From: Brachybacterium avium
GTDB lineage: Bacteria; Actinomycetota; Actinomycetes; Actinomycetales; Dermabacteraceae
Direction: 5' to 3'
DNA length: 64,000 nt
Assembly (NCBI RefSeq): GCF_002216795.1
Contig: NZ_CP022316.1
Span: 2,943,205-3,007,204, forward strand
Part shown: one piece after another, positions 53,206 to 60,940 of the stretch
How the letters are laid out: each line of letters starts with the position of its first letter
Position numbering within the stretch: the stretch's first letter is position 1
The notes under the pieces: model-generated
Databases searched by the model: none
What the model was told of the DNA's origin: nothing
The model's input: the letters and a program-made list of their open reading frames with translations, nothing else
Made by a program: the position numbers and the translations under genes

Positions 53206-56200
53206 ATGCACGACAACCGCCCCACCAGTGAGGACCGGGTCCGCCGGTTCCTGCGCGAGATGCTGCCGGCCCGCCGTCACCTGGCCACCGGGCCGCTGAC
53301 GATCGAGGCCTGGGAGGTGCCGGACGAGCCCGTCCCCTTCGAGGAGGCCAGGCGCCAGCGATACACCCCCGTGTCCGTCGGCGACCGCTGGGGTCGTCCC
53401 TGGTCGACCCTGTGGCTGCACGTCACGGGCCACGTGCCGAGCTCCTGGAGCGTCGGCGAGGACCGCGACATCGAGCTCCAGCTCGACCTGTCCTTCACGA
53501 ACATGCCGGGATTCCAGGCCGAGGCGCTGATCTGGACCCCCGAGGGCGAGACCGTCAAGGCGATCAACCCCTTCAACCAGTACCTCACCCTCGAGGCCGG
53601 CCAGGAGGTCGACCTCTACCTCGAGTGCGCCGCGAATCCCAACGTGCCCGGTGACTGGACCTTCGCCACCACCGCGCTGGGGGACAAGGCGACCGCCGGG
53701 GAGGATCCCATCTACGACCTCACGATGCTGCGCCTGGCCTGGCGCTCGCGGGTGGTCTGGGAGCTCGAGCAGGACGTGATCGCGCTGAACGGCCTCATGC
53801 ACACCCTGCCCGAGCAGTCCGCGCGCCGCTTCGACATCCTCCACGCCCTGGGGCGGGCGCTGGACGTCGCCGACCCGGACGATCTGCACGGCACCGCCGG
53901 CGCAGCGCGGGCAGAGCTGCGCGAGGTGCTGGACGCTCCCGCGAATGCCTCGGCACTGACCGTCATCGCCACGGGCCACGCCCACATCGACTCCGCCTGG
54001 CTGTGGCCGGTGCGGGAGACCAAGCGCAAATGCGCCCGCACCTTCTCCAACGTCTGCTGGCTGCTGGAGCACTACCCGCAGCTGACCTTCTCCTGCTCGT
54101 CCGCACAGCAGTTCCAGTGGATCCGGGATGAGTACCCGGGGCTGTTCCGACGGATCGCCGGGCACGTCGACGCAGGCCGCTTCGTGCCGGTGGGCGGCAT
54201 GTGGGTCGAGTCGGATACGAACATGCCCGGCTCCGAGGCAATGGCGCGCCAGTTCCTGCACGGCAAGAAGTTCTTCCTCGAGGAGTTCGGGTTCGAGACC
54301 AAGGAGACCTGGCTGCCGGACTCCTTCGGCTATTCCGCCGCCCTGCCCCAGATCTGCGCGCTCGCCGGCAATGACTCCTTCCTCACCCAGAAGGTGTCCT
54401 GGAACCAGTACTCGACCTTCCCGCACCACACCTTCGACTGGGAGGGGATCGACGGCACCACGCAGTTCACCCACTTCCCACCGATCGACGCCTACAACGG
54501 GCAGCTCACCGCTGCGGAACTCGCCTATTTCGAGGAGAACTTCAAGGAAAAGGGCGCCAGCCACATCGGTCTGACCCCGACCGGGTGGGGAGACGGCGGG
54601 GGCGGCCCGACCCGCGAGATGATCGCCTCGCAGGAGCGGTTCGCGGATCTCGAGGGAGCGCCGAAGGTCCGATGGTCCTCCTCGCAGGACTTCTTCGCCC
54701 GCGCCCGTGCGGAGTATGTGGACACCCCCGTCTGGAACGGAGAGCTCTACCTCGAGCTGCACCGCGGCACCTATTCCTCGCAGATCCACGGCAAGCAGGG
54801 CAACCGCCGCACCGAGGCGCTGATGCATGATGTCGAGCTGTGGAGCGCCACCGCGGCGCGCCTGGTCGACGGCTTCGTCTACCCGTACCAGGAGATCGAT
54901 TCGCTGTGGGACAAGCTGCTGCTGCTGCAGTTCCACGACATCCTGCCGGGCTCGTCGATCGCCTGGGTGCATCGCGAGGCCGAGCAGTCCTACGACTACA
55001 TCACCGAGCAGGGTGAGTCGCTGGTCGCGGCCGCCCTCGCAGCGCTCGGCGACGACTCCGAGACCTACGTGATCGCGAACTCGGCATCCCGTTCGCGCCA
55101 GGGCGTCCCGCCGCTGGCGATCGCCGCCGCGAGCGATCTGGGCGCGGCGCCGATGGTGCGGGAGGCGGGCGGCACCCTCACCGTGACCACCCCCGGGCTC
55201 CACGTGCAGATCGACGAGCGGGGGCTGCTCACCTCGCTGCGCGCCGGCGCCGCGGGTCGCGAGGCGATCGCCCCGGGGGCCGCCGGGGCCCTGCTGCAGC
55301 TGCACCGGGACGCACCCAACGCCTGGGACTCCTGGGACATCGATGAGTTCTACCGCCATGTCCACCGTGACCTGACGGCCGAGGGCGCGCCGGAGGTCAC
55401 GCACGACGAGGATGGCACGGTGCGCATCGCCGTCACCCACCGCACCCGCGAGGACGGCGCCGTCGAGCGCCCCCACGAGGGGATGCCGGCGGTCGGGACC
55501 GGATCGCGCATCACCCTGACGTACTCGGTCGCTCCCGGTGCGGACGCCCTCGGCATCGACCTCGACGTCGACTGGCACGAACGCAAGAAGGTGCTCAAGC
55601 TGGCCTTCCCGCTGGATGTCCGCGCCGCCGTCATGAGCAGCGAGATCCAGTTCGGCCACCTCGACCGGCCCATCCCCGTGAACACCAACGAGGACTTCGG
55701 CCGGTTCGAGACCTGCGCCCATCGCTGGGTGCGCGTGGCCGAGCCGGACTTCGGCATCGCACTGGCCAACGACTCCTCGTACGGGCACGACGTGCGGCGC
55801 GTGCTGCGGGAGGACGACGGCGGGACCACCACGGTGGTCCGCGCGACGGTGCTGCGGGCGGCGGAGTTCCCGGACCCCCTGGCAGAGGAAGGGCAGTACT
55901 CCCTGCAGTACGCGATCCGACCGGATGCGGGCCTCGGGGACGCGGTGGATCTCGGCGAGGAGCTCAACCAGCCCCAGCGCCGTCTCCGCCGCGCGGAGGA
56001 GCTGGCGCCGGTGGCTCAGCTGGTCGCCGACGGCGAGGAGAGCAGCGCCAGGATCCAGACCATCAAGCTCGCCGAGGACCGCTCGCAGGACCTCGTGGTG
56101 CGGCTGTACGAGTCCGAGGGGAGACGCGCCGAGGCGACCCTCCAGGTGCCCGGGGCGAAGGAGCTGACGGTGGTCGACCTGCTCGAGCGGCCGCTGACCG

Positions 56201-56301
56201 ACGACTCCCCGCTGGCGCATCGCGCAGCTGCTGCGCAGGGGTCCGCCCTGGCCCTCACGCTGAAGCCCTTCGAGATCACGAGCGTGCGCGTCCGCTTCTG
56301 A
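53206..56301 (+). CDS. alpha-mannosidase, glycoside hydrolase family 38
   Basis: Cytosolic retaining mannosidase of 1031 residues, no signal peptide. An N-terminal beta domain is followed by the GH38 catalytic core: ATGHAHIDSAWLWPVRETKRK (zinc ligands H258/D262 region), nucleophile D337 in MWVESDTNMPGSEA, TWLPDSFGYSAALPQI, and LLLQFHDILPGSSIAWVH with the third zinc ligand. The C-terminal beta domains end at 1031. It probably releases mannose from imported oligosaccharides; linkage is not known. The ATG at 53206 has GAGGAG upstream; longer frames from 53038 cover the operator. Confidence 0.95.
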   Translation: MHDNRPTSEDRVRRFLREMLPARRHLATGPLTIEAWEVPDEPVPFEEARRQRYTPVSVGDRWGRPWSTLWLHVTGHVPSSWSVGEDRDIELQLDLSFTNMPGFQAEALIWTPEGETVKAINPFNQYLTLEAGQEVDLYLECAANPNVPGDWTFATTALGDKATAGEDPIYDLTMLRLAWRSRVVWELEQDVIALNGLMHTLPEQSARRFDILHALGRALDVADPDDLHGTAGAARAELREVLDAPANASALTVIATGHAHIDSAWLWPVRETKRKCARTFSNVCWLLEHYPQLTFSCSSAQQFQWIRDEYPGLFRRIAGHVDAGRFVPVGGMWVESDTNMPGSEAMARQFLHGKKFFLEEFGFETKETWLPDSFGYSAALPQICALAGNDSFLTQKVSWNQYSTFPHHTFDWEGIDGTTQFTHFPPIDAYNGQLTAAELAYFEENFKEKGASHIGLTPTGWGDGGGGPTREMIASQERFADLEGAPKVRWSSSQDFFARARAEYVDTPVWNGELYLELHRGTYSSQIHGKQGNRRTEALMHDVELWSATAARLVDGFVYPYQEIDSLWDKLLLLQFHDILPGSSIAWVHREAEQSYDYITEQGESLVAAALAALGDDSETYVIANSASRSRQGVPPLAIAAASDLGAAPMVREAGGTLTVTTPGLHVQIDERGLLTSLRAGAAGREAIAPGAAGALLQLHRDAPNAWDSWDIDEFYRHVHRDLTAEGAPEVTHDEDGTVRIAVTHRTREDGAVERPHEGMPAVGTGSRITLTYSVAPGADALGIDLDVDWHERKKVLKLAFPLDVRAAVMSSEIQFGHLDRPIPVNTNEDFGRFETCAHRWVRVAEPDFGIALANDSSYGHDVRRVLREDDGGTTTVVRATVLRAAEFPDPLAEEGQYSLQYAIRPDAGLGDAVDLGEELNQPQRRLRRAEELAPVAQLVADGEESSARIQTIKLAEDRSQDLVVRLYESEGRRAEATLQVPGAKELTVVDLLERPLTDDSPLAHRAAAAQGSALALTLKPFEITSVRVRF

Positions 56302-56313
56302 GGCGATCTGCCT

Positions 56314-56349
56314 GACGTCACCGGGGGTCCTGCGGCCCCCGGTGGCGTC
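56314..56349 (+). terminator. terminator after the mannosidase gene
   Basis: 14-pair stem with one T-G pair, 56314-56327 with 56336-56349, loop of 8, starting 13 bases after the stop. The mannosidase and ABC genes are therefore separate transcripts. Confidence 0.8.
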
Positions 56350-56424
56350 GTGTGCCCTGAGGGGGCCGCTGCTCAGCACGGCAGCTCGGAACTGCTGGTC
56401 CGGTGCGTCGAACCTGCCGCGGAA

Positions 56425-56468
56425 TTGACAGGAGGCGGGCCGGGTGCAACGATCACTTTACCGCTTTA
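56425..56468 (+). promoter_or_regulatory. ABC operon promoter with LacI-type operator
   Basis: TTGACA (56425-56430), a 17-base spacer and AACGAT (56448-56453), then TTTACCGCTTTA (56457-56468). The operator shares ten of twelve bases with the one at 53139 and lies at the same distance (three bases) after the -10. Confidence 0.75.
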
Positions 56469-56560
56469 GTGGTGCGTGTCGGGGTTCCCGGGAACCCCGC
56501 TCCGGAGCTCGCCGCCGAGCTCCGCACCGAAGCATCGACCACAACAGAAGAGGTCCAGTC

Positions 56561-57835
56561 ATGGCAGCTACCCGACGCACATTCCTCGCCGCCGGATCCG
56601 GTGTCGCCGCTGCGACGCTCGCAGGATGCGGGCTCTCCGGCAGCGGCGAGAGCAGCGATGACGTCGCCGAGAAGGCCGCCTCGGGCGAGATCACGGGGGA
56701 GATCACCTTCCAGTCGTGGTCGCTGAAGAACGAGAAGTTCACCCCCTTCTTCGAGCAGGTGATCCAGGACTTCCAGGAGGAGTACCCGGGTACCACCGTG
56801 AACTGGATGGACCAGCCGGGAGAGGGCTATCAGGACAAGGTCCTGGCGCAGGCGAACTCCGAGTCGCTGCCCGATGTCATCAACCTGCCACCGAATCTGG
56901 CCTACCCCCTGGCCTCGACCGACTTCCTGCTCGATCTGGGCGCAGCGGTGCCCGAGCTCGCCTCGACCTATGTCGAAGGTGCCGTCAAGGGCTACCAGTT
57001 CCCCCAGGTGGAGGGATCCTTCGGGTTCCCCTGGTACCTGGGCACCGATATGAACTGGTGGAACATCGAACAGCTCTCCGAGTTCGGCGTCGACGAGTCC
57101 TCGCTGCCCACCTCACTCGACGAGATGTTCGACCTCGCCCTGCAGGTCCATGAGGAGGGCGGGGAGAATCCCGTCATGTCGAGCATGCCGGAGCTCGTGA
57201 TCACCTCGGACGACAACGGCGAGTTCGACTTCGCCACCGAAGAGAACGTCGCGCTCCTGCAGAAATATGTCGACCTCTACGCTGCCGGAGCGATGCCTCC
57301 GGAAGTCCTGAACAATGACTACACGGGCAATGCCGCGCTGTACAAGCAGAGCAAGGTCCTGTGGACCACCGCCACCTCGACCTATGCCGGCGAGCTGAAG
57401 GAGGGGGCGCCCTCCCTCCTGGAGGACACCGTCGTCACCCCCCGCTTCGGCGAACCACCGCTGTTCGTCCAGGGCGTCTGCGTCTCGAAGAAGTCCGCGA
57501 ACGCGGCCACGGCCCTCGCATTCGCCCAGTTCCTCACCAACGACGAGAACCAGATCGAGTTCTGCACTCTCGCCCAGGGATTCCTGCCCGGCACCCAGAA
57601 GGCCGCCGCCGATCCCTCGAAGTTCGCCCAGGACAGCGACATCGAGCTGCAGAATCGGGCCGTGGAGGTCGCCTCCGAGTCGATGGACACCGCGGTCGAC
57701 AACACGAACGTGCGGTGGACCGAGGACATGGATACCAATCTGATCCAGCAGATGGCCACGGCGATGCAGGGAGAGATCACGGCAGAGGCCGCTCTCGAGG
57801 CGGCCGTCGAGTACGGCAACAAGAACCTCGCCTGA
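56561..57835 (+). CDS. carbohydrate ABC transporter substrate-binding lipoprotein
   Basis: 424 residues, extracellular solute-binding protein family 1. The signal peptide begins ATRRTFLAAGSG, with a twin-arginine-like pair, and the lipobox LAGC places the lipidated cysteine at residue 23. The mature part shows ITFQSWSLKNEKFTPFFEQVIQDFQEEYPGTTVNW and FPWYLGTDMNWWN, typical of sugar binders. Substrate is probably a manno-oligosaccharide, by analogy with the neighbouring mannosidase; that is inference. GAAGAGG precedes the ATG. Confidence 0.93.
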   Translation: MAATRRTFLAAGSGVAAATLAGCGLSGSGESSDDVAEKAASGEITGEITFQSWSLKNEKFTPFFEQVIQDFQEEYPGTTVNWMDQPGEGYQDKVLAQANSESLPDVINLPPNLAYPLASTDFLLDLGAAVPELASTYVEGAVKGYQFPQVEGSFGFPWYLGTDMNWWNIEQLSEFGVDESSLPTSLDEMFDLALQVHEEGGENPVMSSMPELVITSDDNGEFDFATEENVALLQKYVDLYAAGAMPPEVLNNDYTGNAALYKQSKVLWTTATSTYAGELKEGAPSLLEDTVVTPRFGEPPLFVQGVCVSKKSANAATALAFAQFLTNDENQIEFCTLAQGFLPGTQKAAADPSKFAQDSDIELQNRAVEVASESMDTAVDNTNVRWTEDMDTNLIQQMATAMQGEITAEAALEAAVEYGNKNLA

Positions 57836-57930
57836 GGCCGAGGACCTTCCTTCCGCCCCCGGGGCGCGATCCGCTCGGCCTCGTCCCGCTCTCCCGGTCT
57901 CCGCAGGCCGACACGAAGGAGTGATCTCGC

Positions 57931-58818
57931 ATGCGTGCGTTCCGCTGGTATGTTCCGTGGATTCTTGCGGCACCGGCCCTGATCTGGGTCATCGTGTTCG
58001 CCCTGTGGCCGTTCCTGAACACCATCGTGCTGTCGTTCACCGACGCTCGGCCGCTGACCGGCGGGAGTTTCGTCGGTCTCGAGAACTACACGGACCTTCT
58101 GGGGGACCAGCGCTTCTGGAACGCGCTGGTGACGAGCCTCGTCTACGTGGCGCTGTGCGTCCCCTTCCTCACCTTCCTGCCTCTTTTGATGGCTCTCCTG
58201 GTCGAGAAGGAGATCCCGGGGATCTCCGCCTTCCGCACCACCTTCTACTTCCCGGTGATCGCCTCCGTGGTCGTGGTGGGTCTGATCTGGACCTGGCTGT
58301 TCGATTCGCGCGGCATCATCAACGAGGCGCTCGAGTTCATCGGCCTGATCCAGGAGCCGATACCGTTCCTCGCCAGCCGCTGGGGTCTCATCGGCACTGC
58401 CGTCCTGCTGACCGTGTGGAAGGGCCTGGGGTATTACATGGTGGTGTACCTCGCCGCGCTGGGGAACGTCGGCCGTGAGCTGCACGAGGCCGCAGCGATG
58501 GACGGTGCGAACGGGCTGCGCCGCCTGCTCTCGGTGACGATTCCCGGGGTGCGCGGTGCCATGTTCCTGGTCAGCGCGCTGATCACGGTGAGCGCCATGC
58601 GGGTGTTCACCGAGCTGTACGTCCTGTCCAACGGCTCCGGCGGTCCGGGCGGCGCAGCGGCGAGCATCGTCATGCTGGTCCAGCAGACCGGCTCGGGCCT
58701 GCAGGGCCGGCTCGGGTACGCCTCGGCGGCGAGCGTGGCGCTGTTCCTGCTCACCATCGGGCCGCTGCTGCTGGTCGCCTACCTCAACCGCGGCGACAAG
58801 CCGGCGAAGGGAGCCTGA
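57931..58818 (+). CDS. sugar ABC transporter permease, MalF-type
   Basis: 295 residues, six membrane helices. The EAA loop EAAAMDGANGLRRLLSVTIPG contacts the ATPase. It follows the binding protein after 95 bases, with AAGGAG before the ATG, and is one base from the next permease. No ATP-binding gene accompanies it, so a shared MsiK/UgpC-type ATPase elsewhere is expected. Confidence 0.94.
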   Translation: MRAFRWYVPWILAAPALIWVIVFALWPFLNTIVLSFTDARPLTGGSFVGLENYTDLLGDQRFWNALVTSLVYVALCVPFLTFLPLLMALLVEKEIPGISAFRTTFYFPVIASVVVVGLIWTWLFDSRGIINEALEFIGLIQEPIPFLASRWGLIGTAVLLTVWKGLGYYMVVYLAALGNVGRELHEAAAMDGANGLRRLLSVTIPGVRGAMFLVSALITVSAMRVFTELYVLSNGSGGPGGAAASIVMLVQQTGSGLQGRLGYASAASVALFLLTIGPLLLVAYLNRGDKPAKGA

Positions 58819-58819
58819 G

Positions 58820-59758
58820 ATGAACACTCTGAGGCATGACCCCGCTCCCGCTCAGATCCCGCCGACGGGCACGCCGTCGCGTCGGCGCCGCACCGACCGG
58901 CCCTGGAAGACCAAGGGCGGCGGCGGCTTCGGCAAGCCGACCCTCGCGGGGCTGATCGTCCGCTACGTGCTGCTCGTGATGGTGCTGGTGATCGCCATCG
59001 GTCCGTTCATCTGGCAGCTGTCGAGCTCCTTCAAGGGCCCAAGCGATGACATCTACGCGTTCCCGCCGACCCTGATCCCCGCGGACTTCACGCTGGAGAA
59101 CTACACGCGGGTCGCCGGCACCATCCCGATCTTCGACTACGCCTGGCACTCCCTCATCGTCGCAGTGGCGCTGGTGGTGGCGAACGTCGTGCTGGGCACT
59201 CTCGCCGGCTATGCGCTGGGCTGCCTGCACTTCCGCGGGAAGACGATCGCCGTGCTGATCCTCCTGTCGACGCTGCTGCTTCCCGGCGAGGTGACGTTGA
59301 TGAGTCAGTTCCTGACGATCAAGTCCCTCGGCCTGGCCAACACCCTCGGCGGCGTGATGCTGCCGGGACTGGTCGGGGCGATCAACGTGCTGCTGATGAC
59401 TGCGGCCTGTCGGGCGATACCTAAGGAGCTGATCGAGGCCGCCGTCATCGACGGCGCCAGCACCTGGCAGATCCTGCGCAACATCGTCTGGCCGAGCGTG
59501 CGGGGCATGGCCAGCGTGGTCGCGATCTTCGCGTTCATCGGTGGCTGGGACGACTTCCTGTGGCCGTTGATCGTGCTCACGGACCCGGCGAAGTACACCC
59601 TCACTGTCGGCATGGAGTACCTGAACTCGAACTTCGGCTCCGACCCGCGTGTGGTGGCCGCCGGCACGATGATCGCGCTGATCCCGATCATCATCTTCTT
59701 CGCCGTCTTCCAGAAGTTCTTCTTCCGCGGCGTCGAGGACGGCGCGGTCAAGGGCTGA
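58820..59758 (+). CDS. sugar ABC transporter permease, MalG-type
   Basis: 312 residues. About 45 polar N-terminal residues precede six membrane helices; the EAA loop is IEAAVIDGASTWQILRNIVWPSV. FIWQLSSSFKGPSDD and the GGWDDFLWPLIVL end motif are typical of MalG partners. Starts one base after the MalF-type gene, so the two are translated together. Confidence 0.94.
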   Translation: MNTLRHDPAPAQIPPTGTPSRRRRTDRPWKTKGGGGFGKPTLAGLIVRYVLLVMVLVIAIGPFIWQLSSSFKGPSDDIYAFPPTLIPADFTLENYTRVAGTIPIFDYAWHSLIVAVALVVANVVLGTLAGYALGCLHFRGKTIAVLILLSTLLLPGEVTLMSQFLTIKSLGLANTLGGVMLPGLVGAINVLLMTAACRAIPKELIEAAVIDGASTWQILRNIVWPSVRGMASVVAIFAFIGGWDDFLWPLIVLTDPAKYTLTVGMEYLNSNFGSDPRVVAAGTMIALIPIIIFFAVFQKFFFRGVEDGAVKG

Positions 59759-59767
59759 CCCGCCCCG

Positions 59768-59773
59768 TACCCT
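59768..59773 (+). promoter_or_regulatory. -10 element of a probable leaderless MetE-like transcript
   Basis: TACCCT ends six bases before the ATG at 59780, in the 21-base gap after the permease gene. Confidence 0.5.
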
Positions 59774-59779
59774 GGACCC

Positions 59780-60829
59780 ATGACTCAGACACGGGGTGCC
59801 CATCTCACCGGCAGCGTCAACTACGACGACGCCGAGACCACCATGCGCACGGTCGCCGAGATCCTCGGCGGCCATGTGCGCCGCATCCCCGACGGCGAGG
59901 TGGGGAAGCGATTCCACTGGATCATGTTCCAGCCCGACGTGCTCGGCGAGGCCCAGGGCATCGAGCGGGTGGGGGAGGAGCCGATCCCCTTCGGTGCCGG
60001 ACTCGACATCCGCCCGCTGCGCCTGGCCAGCGGCGTGGAGCCCGCGCACATCGACCTGCCCCCGCTCGGATATGCGGCAGCCGCCGAGGAGGCCTACGCG
60101 CTGTTCACCCGGCTGCGCCAGGAGGGGGTGATCCCCGCCGGGACCAGGTTCCAGGTCTCCCTGCCCACCCCGGTCGCCGTGATCTCCTCCTTCTTCCGCG
60201 GTGAGGACCGCGCCGCCTTCGAGCTCGTCTACGCCGACGCGCTCCTCGGCGAGCTCGAGCAGATCCTCGAGGACATCCCGCACTCCGACCTCGCGATCCA
60301 GTGGGACGTGGCCAGCGAGATGGGCATCCTCGAAGGCGCCTCCGGCTACGGCTCGGTGATGGACCACTGGTGGACCGGCGGCGTGCTCGACGGCATCGCC
60401 GTGCGCCTGGCCGCACTGATCGACTCCGTCCCGTCCGAGGTCGAGGTGGGGATGCATCTGTGCTACGGGGATGCCGGGGAGAAGCACTTCGTGGAACCGG
60501 TCGACACCGCGAACCTGGTGCGGGTCGCGAACGCTGTCATCGACTCGGCTGCGCGCGAGCTGTCCTGGCTGCACCTGCCGGTGCCGATCGACCGCGACGA
60601 CGAGGCATACTTCGCCCCGCTCGCCGAGCTCGACGCCGTCGCCGAGCTGTACCTCGGCCTCGTCCATCGCGAGGACGGGGCCGACGGTGCTCGCCGCCGC
60701 CTCGCCGCGGCACTGCCCGCCCTCCGCCAGGACATCGGCGTGGCCACCGAGTGCGGCATCGGCCGCGCCCCCGAGGGCACCACCGAAGGGATCCTGCGCA
60801 CTCATGCGGAGGTCGCCGCGCCGTGGTGA
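59780..60829 (+). CDS. uncharacterised MetE/UROD-fold protein with a probable zinc site
   Basis: 349 residues, soluble. The fold is suggested by a barrel-like alternation and by MHLCYGDAGEKHF (H226, C228) and VATECGIGRAP (C325), which match the HxC...C zinc ligands of cobalamin-independent methionine synthase (HMCYxEF and DCGLKTR). The N-terminal TGSVNYDDAETTMRTVAEILGGHVRRIPDGEVGKRFHWIMFQ is shared with an unnamed actinobacterial and fungal group. A thiol-activating methyl transfer is possible; the substrate is unknown. Its own -10 may separate it from the ABC genes. Confidence 0.75.
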   Translation: MTQTRGAHLTGSVNYDDAETTMRTVAEILGGHVRRIPDGEVGKRFHWIMFQPDVLGEAQGIERVGEEPIPFGAGLDIRPLRLASGVEPAHIDLPPLGYAAAAEEAYALFTRLRQEGVIPAGTRFQVSLPTPVAVISSFFRGEDRAAFELVYADALLGELEQILEDIPHSDLAIQWDVASEMGILEGASGYGSVMDHWWTGGVLDGIAVRLAALIDSVPSEVEVGMHLCYGDAGEKHFVEPVDTANLVRVANAVIDSAARELSWLHLPVPIDRDDEAYFAPLAELDAVAELYLGLVHREDGADGARRRLAAALPALRQDIGVATECGIGRAPEGTTEGILRTHAEVAAPW

Positions 60830-60927
60830 GGCCCGGACCCGCAGCGGCTCCCGGCGGCGACACGCCGAACTCGCCGAGGTGACCTCTCCGACCCACCCCT
60901 GAGCGCCTCGGATGTCGTGGGCAGGGC

Positions 60928-60933
60928 TACCCT
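60928..60933 (+). promoter_or_regulatory. -10 element of a probable leaderless dnaE transcript
   Basis: TACCCT ends seven bases before the ATG at 60941. Confidence 0.5.
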
Positions 60934-60940
60934 GGAGTGC

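Noticed and set aside
53158..56379. 1073-codon minus-strand frame opposite the mannosidase
   Set aside because: Same antisense effect; it spans the mannosidase terminator and has no recognisable domain.
52338..60829. Recently transferred genomic island
   Set aside because: No integrase, tRNA, direct repeats or change in base composition was seen at either edge.
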